Assembly: GCA_963966185.1 (NCBI GenBank)
Contig: CAWZYM010000456.1
Span: 47,846 to 111,845, forward strand
Reading direction: 5' to 3'
Length of the DNA: 64,000 nucleotides
Origin: Rhabditoides inermis
Taxonomy: Eukaryota; Nematoda; Chromadorea; Rhabditida; Rhabditidae
Shown here: positions 1 to 10,766 of the stretch, one piece after another
How positions within the stretch are numbered: the stretch's first letter is position 1
How the letters are laid out: each line of letters starts with the position of its first letter
Made by a program: the position numbers and the translations under genes
Notes under the pieces: model-generated
Seen by the model: only the letters and a program-made list of their open reading frames with translations
What the model was told of the DNA's origin: nothing
The model's database searches: none

Positions 1-123
1 GGCATCAACAATAGCGTCGTTCAGTTCCTTGTCTGTTTTTTCCCGACGCCGTTTTTGCCGGACACTTTTTGCGGCAAAAATGTGGGTATAAAACCGTTTG
101 ATTTCGAGAAGAAAGCATGAACC
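1..123 (+). promoter_or_regulatory. Promoter of first glycine-rich gene, TATA box 87-93
   Basis: A TATAAAA box lies at 87-93, 37 bp before the ATG at 124, inside the context GGGTATAAAA. The downstream paralogues have the same GGGTATA context at a similar distance (1905-1914 and 3525-3536). The untranslated leader must be very short, so this looks like a strong TATA-driven promoter shared across the cluster. The transcription start itself is inferred. Confidence 0.6.
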
Positions 124-1486
124 ATGAAGACGCTTCTACTGCTTGTTCTTGTACCATTGGTAGTGTCGCAGTGGAGCGGGCGAGGTCCGCCAGGATTCGG
201 AGACGGCGGCGGCGGAAGCTTTGGAGGTCGCGATGGAGGCTTCGAAGGCAATGGTGGAGGATTCGGCGGTCGTGGAGGTGGCGGCGGCGGATTCGGCGGC
301 AGTCGAGACAGCTTTGGCGGGAACGGGGGAGGAAGTGGGGGGTTTCGGAGGTCGCGGCGGAGGAGGCGGCAGGGGAGGCGGCAGGGGAGGCGGCAGGGGC
401 GGGAACGGAGACTTTGGAGGCAACGGCGGAGGATTCGGCGGCAATGACAGAGGCGGTAATGGAGACGGAATCGGAGGCCGCGGAAGCGGCGGCAGGGGAG
501 GAAACGGCGGTTTCGGCGGCAACGGCGGTGGTAACGTAGGCTTCGGAGACCGCGGAGGCAACGGTGGATTCGGCAGCAACCGCGACAATGGAGGAGGCAA
601 CGGCGGAGGTTTCGGAGGAAGCGGCGGCGGTCGGCGCAAGGTCAGGCCGCAGATCCAGGCCGGCTCCGGAGTCGAGATCGTGAGTGGTTCAGACAATGAT
701 GTGTGGTCATCAACTTCTTCAGGACGACCTGGTGCCCGTGGAGCGCTCGTACAAGGCATCGACCAAGAAGCACCACTACCACACCCAGTCCGACATCATC
801 AACAAGGCCACCAATGCGGGATTCAAGTTCGAGAGTGAGTACAAAGCTACCGTAATCCTAACATTCACCTACTGTAACGTAATTACGTGAATCTGCAGGC
901 TACATCGGGCACGTGCTGAGCCTGCCGGCGTACCAGAAGAAGCGGGTGCAGCTGAATCAGGCGTGTCGCAACGCGATCGTCGAGCTACACTACCTCGCCG
1001 GCAGCAACGGTGAGGGAGCGACCAACTGAAAACTCACGGTGTTCCAGCTAGACACAAGTACATTTCGAATGTTGCAGGTATGTACATGCTGACAGTGGAT
1101 GCCAGCCACGCGCGGTCACTGGTGAAGAAGGGATGGACGCAGATCGACAGACTGGGGTACTGCATCAAACAGAAGTGAGTGATCCTTAAACTAAGCGGAA
1201 AAAGAACATGTAACGTATACCACATAACACTTCTGTTTATGTGTACTCTTATTTGCGAATTTGAGTATGTATGATAACAAATTAACTTGAGCAGTGGGAA
1301 TAGAGACGATCACATTTCCTTTCCAGGGGCGCTTGCGGTGCGCAGAAGCCTCTGTTCTACATGGACGCCGACTTTGACAACTTCTTCACGACCGACACCG
1401 CGGAGCTCAAGCGGGTCGCCAAGAACAACGACGCGTACAGCTGGTCCGGCAGCCATCCCATCTGCTACATATGGGGATCTGTATGA
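124..1486 (+). CDS. Secreted glycine-rich protein with C-terminal DUF5648-like repeats (paralogue 1)
   Basis: Function unknown. Exons 124-679, 723-834, 899-1009, 1078-1174 and 1327-1486 give about 344 residues once an apparent 1-bp frameshift is allowed for. A signal peptide (MKTLLLLVLVPLVVSQ) leads into a long Gly/Arg/Asn/Phe region of GGxGGF type, probably disordered. The C-terminal ~150 residues form three repeats of the pattern HHYH..., MYMLTVDA...GW...LGYC and LFYMDAD..FFTTDTAEL..., ending CYIWGSV. The motifs resemble DUF5648 (PF18885), a small beta-rich repeat; this is recognition from memory. Frame 1 becomes Arg-rich after the G-run at 337-342 and stops at 447. Dropping one G restores the Gly-rich frame, so an indel error or an allele-specific break is likely. 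A variant poly(A) signal ATTAAA lies at 1524-1529. Extracellular matrix, cuticle or mucus roles are only guesses. Confidence 0.75.
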
Positions 1487-1759
1487 AACCTCTCGGTCAC
1501 TCACGTACTTCGCTTTATTGTACATTAAATTTATTTCTTCTCATAGAAAAGTGAGATTGTTAGATGGTTCACAGCAAAAAGATGCATGTGTGTATACTCG
1601 CAGTTGCATTGTTTCCGCGCACGAGAGCAATAACTGACCGTATTTGTCTGTCTCTCTCACATCATCATGACGTGTGACCTTGTGTATCTCTCGTCCCTGC
1701 TAGAAGTGCGTATGCGCTTTTGTCAATTCGGTCAGTTGCCCTATTCAGAGATTGAAAGT

Positions 1760-1828
<69 letters not shown>

Positions 1829-1945
1829 CGAAAGAAAGAAAGAAACAGAGAAGTCTATGCGCAAATCACATAGTTTTTGAATCGCCTTCTCTCTCTGCCC
1901 ATGCGGGTATAAAAAAGGCAAAAAATTGGAGAAACGACACGCAAA
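1487..1945. other. Intergenic region with GA microsatellite and TATA box of paralogue 2
   Basis: It holds the variant poly(A) signal ATTAAA (1524-1529) of the upstream gene, a (GA)n tract at 1762-1828, and the TATAAAA box at 1908-1914 of the next gene, 38 bp before its ATG. I see no coding exon. Confidence 0.6.
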
Positions 1946-3180
1946 ATGCGGACGATCATATTGTTAGCGTTGGCTGGATGCTGCGCTGCGCAAATGTGGG
2001 GAGGCGGTGAGTGGCTTCTTTGTTTGTTTGTTCGCAATGATACCCTATCCTATCAGGTCCTCCTGGCTTCGGAGGCAGTGACGGAGGCGGCTGGGGCGGC
2101 AGTGACGGAGGCGGCTGGGGCGGCAACGGCGGAGGCGGCTGGGGCGGCAACGGCGGAGGTTTCGGCGGTGACGGCGGATTTGGTGGAAACAGCGGATTCG
2201 GAGGCAACTCGGGAGGGTTCGGCGGACGATCGGGAGGTGGTCGCGGAGGAATGGGCGGGGGTCGTGGAGGAGGAGGAGGAGGAGGAGGAGGAAGGGGAGG
2301 AGGAGGAGGAAGGGGAGGCGGCGGCGGCGGCGGCGGCGGCGGGCGGGGTGGAATGGGAGGAGGAGGGGGTGAGTCGTGTGCTCTTCCCTTCTGTAACTCA
2401 GGAATTGTCCTTTCAGAGGGGCGCGGTGGTGGCGGTGGAGGAGGAAGGGGAGGCGGCGGCGGCGGCGGCGGCAACAACAACGGCTTCGTGGTGGACGGTC
2501 GTCTGCGGTGGAACGTGGAGCGCAGCTTCAACCCGCAGAAGGGCCACCACTTCCACGCTGCCCCGCAGGTGCTGGCGAGCGCGCGCCGCCAGGGCTACCG
2601 GCCGGAGGGCGTCATGGGATCCGTGAGTAGCCAGCCACTTCATACTCGTTCACCTGGTGTGTGTGCAGGTGATCCAGCCCGCGTCGTTCGCCCAGGACGG
2701 CCGCGTTCTCCAGCAGCAGTGCAACGGACAGCTCACCGAGCTATTCTACGTATTCAACCCCAACGCCCCCAATCAGGGTAGGTTCTTGGAATTTGGAGCC
2801 CACAGTGGAAACGTGACTGTTCCAGGAGAGTACGTGCTGACGACTGATGCTGGAGAGAAGAACCGTCTGGGATCTGCTGGCTGGCGGGTGTTGAACGGAC
2901 TGGGCTACTGCGCCCGCTCCCCAGCCTGCGGAGCCAGAAACGCCCTCTACACATTGCGCTCCGAGCGTGAGTTCTGCGGCACAAAATTATTAGGAAGTAC
3001 TTGTTAGCGCTGTATGTGGTAGACACAACAATGATAGTGAAGGAGTGAGATAGGAGTGGAACAGGCTTCTCCGTTTCAGATGACCACATGTACACTACGA
3101 ACATGCAGGAGTACCATATGCTGAACAGTGGACCCGAGTACGGCGGCTCGGGAGCCGGACCCATCTGTTACGTGTGGTAG
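1946..3180 (+). CDS. Secreted glycine-rich protein with C-terminal DUF5648-like repeats (paralogue 2)
   Basis: Function unknown. Exons 1946-2006, 2057-2368, 2417-2622, 2669-2777, 2826-2966 and 3080-3180 total 930 nt, 309 residues, ending at TAG 3178-3180. Signal peptide MRTIILLALAGCCAAQ, then a GGGWGG/GGRGG low-complexity region to about residue 175. The C-terminal domain has three repeats: GHHFHAAPQVLASARRQGY, EYVLTTDAGEKNRLGSAGW..LGYC and HMYTTNMQEYHML, closing with ICYVW. This is the clearest copy of the domain and serves as reference for its neighbours. The 48-bp intron at 2369-2416 is a multiple of three with no stop codon, so retention would only insert 16 residues. A poly(A) signal AATAAA is at 3299-3304. 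The same domain order, orientation and promoter type as paralogues 1 and 3 mark this as a tandem duplication. Confidence 0.85.
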
Positions 3181-3375
3181 ACGCAACAGCTACAAACAAA
3201 GTTGACAACTCACAATCATCTATACCTCATCCACTCATGCAATCAACTGTGGCAGACGCCTCTTTGACATCTACCAGTCTTACATTTCTGTACATTCTAA
3301 TAAATATTCTCTGCGTCATACAATGGTCATTGTTTGCTGTCTATTGTGATAGAGAGAAAGTGATAGAGAGAAAGT

Positions 3376-3434
<59 letters not shown>

Positions 3435-3557
3435 GCGTTCTGGTCAAATGAAATGGTGGGTGGTTTAGACGTTCGCTTTTTTTTCGGGGGTCAAGTGAAC
3501 AAGTTAGGCGGACACAATGGGAGCGGGTATATATAGCGCATTTCCGGAAGACAGTCG
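3181..3557. other. Intergenic region with GA repeat and TATA box of paralogue 3
   Basis: It contains AATAAA at 3299-3304 (paralogue 2), a (GA)n tract at 3376-3432, and TATATATAG at 3528-3536 in the GGGTATA context, 30 bp before the ATG at 3558. Confidence 0.6.
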
Positions 3558-6348
3558 ATGGCCATGAAACCACTGCTTATATTGCTACTGGTTTATCGAA
3601 CCGCCGCCGATCGTGAGTTTTTTAAACGATAAGTTTGTTGTTTTATAACCCATTTCAGATCGATCAGGGCGGTTCGAGCGTGCTCCGCCAGGCATATCAG
3701 TGAGCCCGGACATTGATGCACCTTTGTCGTTTGGAGGAGGTGAGTCACGATCTCTCATCGTGAAAAGAAGTCCACAGGGTCCTCCTCCCATTCCTACATT
3801 TGGTGACAGTGGACCTCCACCAATTCCCTCATTTGGTGATGGTGGTGCACCTCCTATCCCATCTTTCGGAGAAGGCTTCACGTCCAGTAACCCTTCTCGC
3901 ACCACTCCTTCTTCGTTTGGTTCCAGTGCACCAGTCAACGGCGGGGCTCCACCACCAATTCCCTCATTTGGTGATGGTGGTGCACCTCCTATCCCATCTT
4001 TCGGAGAAGGCTTCACGTCCAGTAACCCTTCTCGCACCACTCCTTCTTCGTTTGGTTCCAGTGCACCAGTCAACGGTGGGGCTCCACCACCAATTCCCTC
4101 ATTTGGTGATGGTGGTGCACCTCCTATCCCATCTTTCGGAGAAGGCTTCACGTCCAGTAACCCTTCTCGCACCACTCCTTCTTCGTTTGGTTCCAGTGCA
4201 CCAGTCAACGGTGGGGCTCCACCACCAATTCCCTCATTTGGTGATGGTGGTGCGCCTCCTATCCCATCTTTCGGAGAAGGCTTCACGTCCAGTAACCCTT
4301 CTCGCACCACTCCTTCCTCGTTTGGTTCCAGTGCACCAGTCAACGGTGGAGGTCCACCACCAATTCGCACATTTGGTGATGGTGGTGCGCCTCCTATCCC
4401 ATCTTTCGGAGAAGGCTTCACGTCCAGTAACCCTTCTCGCACCACTCCTTCCTCGTTTGGTTCCAGTGCACCAGTCAACGGTGGAGGTCCACCACCAATT
4501 CGCACATTTGGTGATGGTGGTGCGCCTCCTATCCCATCTTTCGGAGAAGGCTTCACGTCCAGTAACCCTTCTCGCACCACTCCTTCCTCGTTTGGTTCCA
4601 GTGCACCAGTCAACGGTGGGGCTCCACCACCAATTCCCTCATTTGGTGATGGTGGTGCTCTTCCTATCCCATCTTTCGGAGAAGGCTTCACGTCCAGTAA
4701 CCCTTCTCGCACCACTCCTTCTTCGTTTGGTTCCAGTGCACCAGTCAACGGTGGAGGTCCACCACCAATTCGCACATTTGGTGATGGTGATATACCTTCA
4801 ATAAATGCAGCACAGGTTACTCCTAGTGCTTTCGCAAACACACCTCTCCCTCCTATTCCATCAATTGCTAAAACAAGAACCAAATCCCTTTCACGAGCGG
4901 GTCCGCCTGCTCCTGAAACACCAAGAGTAACCAAGATCTTTCAAGGTCCCTCTTCATCCCTTGACGGCGGCAGCTTCAACGGACCATCTAATCTCGAAGG
5001 TCCCGGTGGAGGATTCGGCGGACCTACCGGACCTGGTGGATTCGGTGGACCTACTGGGCCTGGAGGATTCGGTGGACCTACCGGACCTGGAGGATTCGGA
5101 GGTCCGAGCTTTGGCGATGGTCCTGGCGGCGGCGGAGGAGGGTTCGACGGAGGATTTGGAGGAGGACAAGGCGGATTCGGCGGAGGCGACGACGAGGACA
5201 GCGGCGTAGGCAGTGGCGGGGGATGGAGTGGCGGAGGCAGACGAGGAGGCGGCGGCGGCGGTGGCGGAGGAGGCGGCAGAAGAGGAGGAGGCGGAGGAGG
5301 AGGTGGAAGAGGAGGAGGAAGTGGAGGATGGGGAGGCGGAGGCGGAGGCGGAGAAGGGAGAAGAGGAGGCGGAGGAGGAGGAGGGGGAGGAGAAGGGGGA
5401 GGAGGAGGTCGTGGATGGAACAGCGACGACGACAACGCACGCAGTGGAGGCGGCGGCGGAAGAGGTGGCGGTGGTGGTGGAGGAAGAGGAGGAGGAGGAA
5501 GAAGAGGAGGAGGAGAAAGAGCAGGAGCAGGAGGAGCAGGAGGAGCAGGAGGAGCAAGAGGAGGAGGAGGAGGAGGAGGAGGAGGAAGAGGAGGAGGAGC
5601 AGGAGGAGGAGGTCGCGGCGGTGGCGGCGGAGGGCCGTCCAACCGCGGCGGCAACACCCCCAACCGACAGGATACCTCGCGGATCGGCGCCGGCCAGCGG
5701 TGGCAGGTGCAGCGCGGCTTCAACCAGCAGAAGAGTCGCCACCACTACCACGCCAAACCGCAGGTGATCGCCAACGCGCGCCAGCAGGGCTACGTGTTCG
5801 AGGGAGTGATCGGAGAGGTGGGACGGCGGGCGAACTGACCGGGGGGAATGGCTCGTTCAGGTGATTCGACCGGAGGCCTTCGTCTCGCAGCCGGCGCGGA
5901 TGCAACAACAGTGCAACAACCAGCTCACGGAGCTCTTCTACCTGTTCAACAAAGATGGTTAGTTGATTACTATTGCAAACACTAAAACAGTAATAAGGAC
6001 ATGTATCAGGATTGTTCTTGATCACGACCGACGCTGGGGAGATGCAGAGGCTTCGCGGGCAGGGGTGGACGGTACTGAACGGACTGGGCTACTGCGCCAA
6101 GACCAGAGCGTGCGGAGCGACCAAGCCGCTTTATAGGCTCAGGAGCAAGAGTGAGTAGGAGCAACTGACAGACACATTTCTTTTCTATCACATCATTCTT
6201 GTAAATGCCAAACAGTGACCGAGTGGTCCTTACCTTATTTGCAGCCGACATCTTCTTCACGACGGATACAGGAGAGTACAACCGGGTGAACGGAGGCAAC
6301 CCGGCCTACGCTGGCAGTGGCACTGGACCGCACTGCTTCTTGTGGTAG
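3558..6348 (+). CDS. Large Pro/Ser-repeat and glycine-rich secreted protein with DUF5648-like repeats (paralogue 3)
   Basis: Function unknown. Exons 3558-3612, 3659-5817, 5861-5957, 6010-6150 and 6245-6348 total 2556 nt, 851 residues. Signal peptide MAMKPLLILLLVYRTAA. Residues ~75-390 are seven tandem 45-residue units (core GAPPIPSFGEGFTSSNPSR). Next come three GGFGGPTGP units near 5020-5100, then a long Gly/Arg/Asp region. The C-terminal domain has the same three repeats as its neighbours: SRHHYHAKPQVIANARQQGY, LFLITTDAGEMQRLRGQGW..LGYC and DIFFTTDTGEYNRV, ending HCFLW. Exon phases at the C-terminal end match paralogue 2 exactly (0,1,1). AATAAA lies at 6405-6410, about 60 bp after the stop. 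The repeat-rich middle suggests a structural or adhesive secreted protein, which is inference. The second ATG at 3564 is an equally possible start. Confidence 0.82.
3835..4779 (+). repeat. Seven in-frame 135-bp tandem repeats
   Basis: Units start at 3835, 3970, 4105, 4240, 4375, 4510 and 4645; an eighth start at 4780 diverges after a few codons. The spacing is exactly 135 bp (45 codons), preserving the frame. Units are nearly identical and differ mainly in the segment between PVNGG and FGDG: some read APPPIPS and others GPPPIRT. Confidence 0.95.
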
Positions 6349-6639
6349 AATGCCGCCATCTGTACAAATTGTATATGAGAACCTGTGCATAATTCGAATT
6401 ACATAATAAAAACTTTACAAACTTATTCCTTTTATAATTGAAGTTTTAAATAAATATTCAAGTTTCAAATACAGTAAAATTTCCCGCCGATCTGTATTTT
6501 GTCACACTAATTTTAAACGTGTTATTCGTCCAACTAAATATTTCGATTTTTCTCTTTTTATTTTTTTTCATTTCATCGTATTTTCTCGTATTTTTTCTTC
6601 TTCAATTTTTACCAGCTCGTGCTCTTGCAGCCGTTGGCG
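6349..6639. other. Intergenic, AT-rich; poly(A) signal 6405-6410
   Basis: It contains the AATAAA of paralogue 3, then T-rich sequence ending in TTTTTACCAG and CTCTTGCAG just before the next ATG, as expected of a trans-splice or 5'UTR acceptor. No coding exon is visible. Confidence 0.5.
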
Positions 6640-7532
6640 ATGACGCACCACCCGAACAGCGTGCGCGCTCACCACACCCGCCACTCCGCCGCCGGATCGC
6701 CTCGCCACAAGAAGTATGATATTACTGTTTTGTTTCAATATGTGTATGACATGTAGAATCTAAATCCCAACTGACATCCCTTTTCGCAGATCAATGCGGC
6801 ACCGCTCGCGGCAGATCATGTCTGAGTGCGCGGCGCGATTCGGCCTCACCCTCACCTCGGCCCTCATGATCGCCACCGTCGTCGTAGCCATGGTATGTTT
6901 TCGATATAGCGATTCTGGATAAATTATTCAATACGAGTACGAATGGTTTCGAGCTTCTTTGATTTTGTTTCAATGTCATTACTCTTTATATTTGCGCGAG
7001 GATCTGATTTGTAGTTGATGCATTTGCTCAATTACGTGTAGTTGTGCTCTTTGCGTGTTCAGCGAAGAGTTAGAGTTTTTTCACCACGTGTGGTAGTGGT
7101 TCAAGGCTGATGCGTATTATTTGTTGTTGCCGTCTTAAAACTAGTAACGACTCGGAATCAGTAGCAGCAGACGCTTTCAATTGTATTTGTATTTGTCTGT
7201 TGTTACATCTTTATTACACGACCTTTTTTGAGCTGCCGGGTTTCGTGATGTTGTCCTCGCTGCACGCGATGCATCCGGAGATGCCCAGTGGGTGGAACGC
7301 ACACGAATGGCTCCTCTACGCCGCCAAGGTCAACAGGGATTCGTTATTTGATAGTCTGATAACGTTATCGATTATTTGTTTTGATTTCATACTGACAAAC
7401 TCATTGCAGTCGCTGGCGGTGCTGATCTCGTATGTCTCTTCTCTGATGTTGTACAGCGACGTCGCCTTCCCTCTCGTCATGTTCGTCTTCGGAGAGATCC
7501 TCAAGAGGCACGGATTACTGTATCTTGCTTGA
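6640..7532 (+). CDS. Small two-TM membrane protein, unknown function
   Basis: Not recognised. Exons 6640-6713, 6790-6892, 7233-7328 and 7410-7532 total 396 nt, 131 residues. The N-terminal ~45 residues are hydrophilic and His/Arg/Ser rich (MTHHPNSVRAHHTRHSAAG). A first hydrophobic segment spans LTLTSALMIATVVVAMLPGF and a second SLAVLISYVSSLMLYSDVAF, continuing into an FPLVMFVFGEIL helix. Between them is PEMPSGWNAHEWLLYAAK. The start follows a TTGCAG acceptor at 6625-6630. An alternative last splice, donor GTATCT at 7519 to the acceptor at about 7744, would replace the C-terminus with a short CDAAP tail; I cannot choose between them. Exon joins all keep the frame. Confidence 0.6.
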
Positions 7533-8066
7533 TTATGACGTATTTGAATGATCATGTTTGAATTGAATAGGAAAGAATTTAAAGAGATACGGGTTACTGT
7601 ATTACACTTGATGACGTGTTTGAATGTTTGTATCCTTTTTTATTAAGTTTTGTTAGTTATATACGTTGCTTTACTAGTTCCTACTTATTCTAGTTTCATC
7701 GCTAGTTGAAGATACGTGCAATTTATCATATATATCTTTTGCAGGTGCGACGCTGCCCCGTAGCCTTTTTCTGCCACCAGACGCCCAGCTGTGATCTCTC
7801 ACTCTCACTTTCATCCGAGCCGGTGACCCGTTTCCTTTCCACAGTACCCCACATTTATAGCTTTACACCTTACACATTTGCATGTTCACACACGTTTTAC
7901 ATATAATATTTTATTAGATAAATATTCACGAAAACATAGTTTAGTTCGGACATCATTGCTGGGTCAACAACAACACGCACAAAGTCACCTGTATCACGTG
8001 GGAGGGCAAAGGCAAGAGAAACAGGGTAACAACAACCATCGATCGATCAACAATCAATAGAACATA
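7533..8066. other. Convergent intergenic region
   Basis: This lies between the 3' ends of the small membrane protein (+) and the FKBP (-). TTTATT at 7910-7915 (AATAAA on the minus strand) is a likely FKBP poly(A) signal. A possible extra terminal exon of the upstream gene starts near 7745. Nothing else seen. Confidence 0.5.
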
Positions 8067-9296
8067 TTAGAGCTCCTGGTTGGGCTTGACGAGCTTCTCG
8101 AGGGTGATGTCGAAGTAGAGGCGCGACTTGCCGGGGATCTGGGGCGGGCGGCCGTCCTCTCCGTATCCGAGCTCGTACGGGATGATGACGTTCCTGCGCT
8201 CGCCCTCGCACATGCCGCTCATGGCGATGTCCATGCCCTTGATCACCTCCTGCAAATGGAGAATGGTTAGGGGTTACTGTAGGGCAGCCAGGGTAGTATC
8301 ATATTGTAGCAGTACTCACTCCGCGGTTGAGCTTGAAGATGAAGGGGGCGTTGCGGGAGAAGGAGGAGTCGACGAAGGTTCCGTCCTCGAGGTGGAGACG
8401 GTACTGCTGGTGGATGGTGTCTCCGTCCTCCGACACACGGCACTTCTCCTTCTCGATCTTGTGCGTTTGCTGAAACACGGGCGTGATTGATTGAATCTAA
8501 TTGATCGATCGATCGATGTTTGATGCACATCGATCGGCTGCTCACCTCGATCACGACTCCCTCGGGGGTCTCCCACTTCTCTCCGGGGGTGGGGCGGAAG
8601 ATGTCGACGAGCTGCACGGTGTAGTACAGCGTCTGGTCCTTCTCGATGCTGTCACTGCAAACACAACAATGTTCATCGGCTTAGACAGTCAACAGCAACA
8701 CATAGCTGACACGGTCAGACCGCACTCGCGAGAGTGCAATCTGGTCGCGTCTGCTGTAAACAGCCGTGTGTTCTCTGTTCTCTGTGTGTTGTCATCTTCG
8801 AACTCACCGCTCGCGTCCCTTGTCTCCGAATCCGAGCTTTCCGGGGATGACGACCTTCCTCTTCTCTCCGATGCACATGCCAGTCATGGCACGGTCCATT
8901 CCGGCGATGACGGCTCCTGTTCCGAGCTTGAACGTGTACCTGTAAGATTATGATTAGAACCATGACTGTTTTTAGCACGTCGACGCTGTAGGGATGCATT
9001 CCATACTTCCAACTCACGGCGTCTTTCCGAAGTTGCTTCCGATCTCGTTTCCGTCCTTGTCGGAGAGGCGGTAGTACTGGTCGACCGTGTCTCCGGCCTC
9101 GGACTTGATCAGGCACTTCTCCGCCTTGATCGGCTTGATGATCTTGATATCAAGACCGTCATCGTCCTGTAAGGCATTGATTGATTGATCGGTTTATCGA
9201 TTTATCGATCGGTTGACTCACGGTCCACTTGAGCTTCTGCTCCTCGGCGGCGACACAGAGCGCCACCAGGGCGAGGGTGACGAGAAGTTTAACCAT
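8067..9296 (-). CDS. Secretory-pathway FKBP with two PPIase domains
   Basis: Peptidyl-prolyl cis-trans isomerase (EC 5.2.1.8) of the FK506-binding family, probably an ER folding catalyst. Exons, from the start: 9222-9296, 9018-9166, 8808-8939, 8546-8654, 8320-8469 and 8067-8249, 798 nt, 265 residues. Exon 1 is a signal peptide ([19 protein letters not shown]). Two FKBP domains follow, each with the [20 protein letters not shown] strand, an F.(F)[12 protein letters not shown] or F.FKLNRGEVIKGMD segment, [13 protein letters not shown] or [13 protein letters not shown], and a final FDITLEKL strand. The protein ends NQEL, which may act as a weak KDEL-like retrieval tail. Size and architecture match C. 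elegans FKB-3/4/5 (from memory). A TATATA sequence lies about 40 bp upstream of the ATG. Confidence 0.93.
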
Positions 9297-10509
9297 CCTG
9301 AAAGATCGGGTGTGAAAATAGATAGGAGTTGAACATATATAGACGAAAACGAAAGTGACACGTCGGCGTAAACACTGGCACTGCAAGGAGTGTGGAGAAA
9401 ATGAACACGTGGAAGTGAGAAACGCGAGCGATGCGAGTGAGAGATGGATAGAGTGGTCATCTCTCTTCCCCCGTAGATGAAAACTGCTACGAGGAGAGGC
9501 GAGAGGGCGCAGTCGGCAAAGACGGATACATCGATCTGGATCGAGTGAGTGTTACAGTGGAAGTGGAAGAAAGCGGGTCGCGGCGGCTGTTTTTGCTTGC
9601 TTGCGCGAGCGAGCGCAGCAGACGCCTCTGCCTATGCAGGCCGTGACTGTAATGGTCCAAGGGACGGGGATGGAATACGCCCCCTCAAAGAACTGGAATG
9701 GGCACCGGTCTGCCTGCTCGGGCCCGAGAAAGTAGGGTCACACTGTCGCAGCCCCCGCGCGGATAACTGGAATTTCACTCACTGGATTCCGAGGGGTCAC
9801 TCATTCAACGTTCTTGAATGTGAATGAACACTGATCACGCAAGGTCAAATGGAAAGTCAAGTCACTAACACTATCGAATTATTCAGGAGTGGGAGAGAAC
9901 ATTTTGTCAACGTCCCAAACGACTGGCAGAATTTACTTGGATAACGATGCTAGACTGGTTACGAGGAACCGGATCAAGTTTCGATTGGATTAGATCCTCG
10001 ATGTTTTGCGTAAGAAAGAAGACATGGTTATGGGGGATGGGGTGATAGAACGTACACGAACATGTCTGCTTATAGAAATAAGAAATAGGAGAGGACCTAT
10101 TGGTCCAAGCAACCGAGAGCAGAGTGGGTTGGGCGGGTCGAGGCTGAATGTGTGGATATCAGCGCTGCATCTGGGGCCGAGGTCATCTGCAGCTAGAGAG
10201 GCGAGGGAGTGTGTCAGATCCAGAGACGCCGGGAGATACAAGTGAGAAGACGCCTCTGCTGTAATTGCGAGACGCCCGCTTCTGGCCTGGATGTTTATGA
10301 TTGGAGATCAAGTCGTAAACATAAAAGCCGTTAGGCAATGAGGCGATGAGCTGTTTATTCACAAAGGGAAAGGGCATATACACTGCGGCAAGAGACAAAT
10401 GTCTAACTGGGACTAAACGTGTGTGATTGAGATTTGAATATGCAAATACATCGAAACATTGGCAAGGTAGTGATGTGAAACAATAACAATATAGGATAAC
10501 TGCACTTGT
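9297..10509. other. Intergenic region upstream of FKBP
   Basis: A TATATA element near 9333-9341 serves the minus-strand FKBP. TTTATT at 10354-10359 reads AATAAA on the minus strand, about 150 bp after the distal stop of the tetraspanin. Several open frames cross this stretch, but none shows splice structure or a recognisable protein. Confidence 0.5.
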
Positions 10510-10707
10510 TTAGTAGTAATGCAGCATCTCGATTTTGATTCGGCGGAAGAGAACGATGCCGAGCACTATGCCGGCAATCTGGAAATTGTTAAATCCAATG
10601 AAATTTATTGAAAATTAGATTACCTGGAGAGATATGAGTATCGACAATATGGCGAACACTGCCGAGTATTGGACGCGATTGTGCTCGAAGGCGTGCTTGA
10701 GACAACC
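10510..10707 (-). other. Tetraspanin terminal exon pair B (TM4 + tail)
   Basis: Exons 10624-10707 and 10510-10578 encode GCLKHAFEHNRVQYSA, a TM4 (FAILSILISLQIAGIVLGIV) and the basic tail LFRRIKIEMLHYY before TAA. Entry is phase 0, the same as pair A, so the two are mutually exclusive continuations of the shared mRNA. The gene's likely distal poly(A) signal is at 10354-10359. Confidence 0.8.
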
Positions 10708-10726
10708 CTGAATTTATTTTGATAGA

Positions 10727-10766
<40 letters not shown>

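Noticed and set aside
3585..5723. Long minus-strand open frames (449 and 260 residues) across the repeat region
   Set aside because: They are Pro-rich or Gly/Val mirror images of the plus-strand repeats, lack a signal peptide or splice logic, and conflict with the well-supported plus gene.
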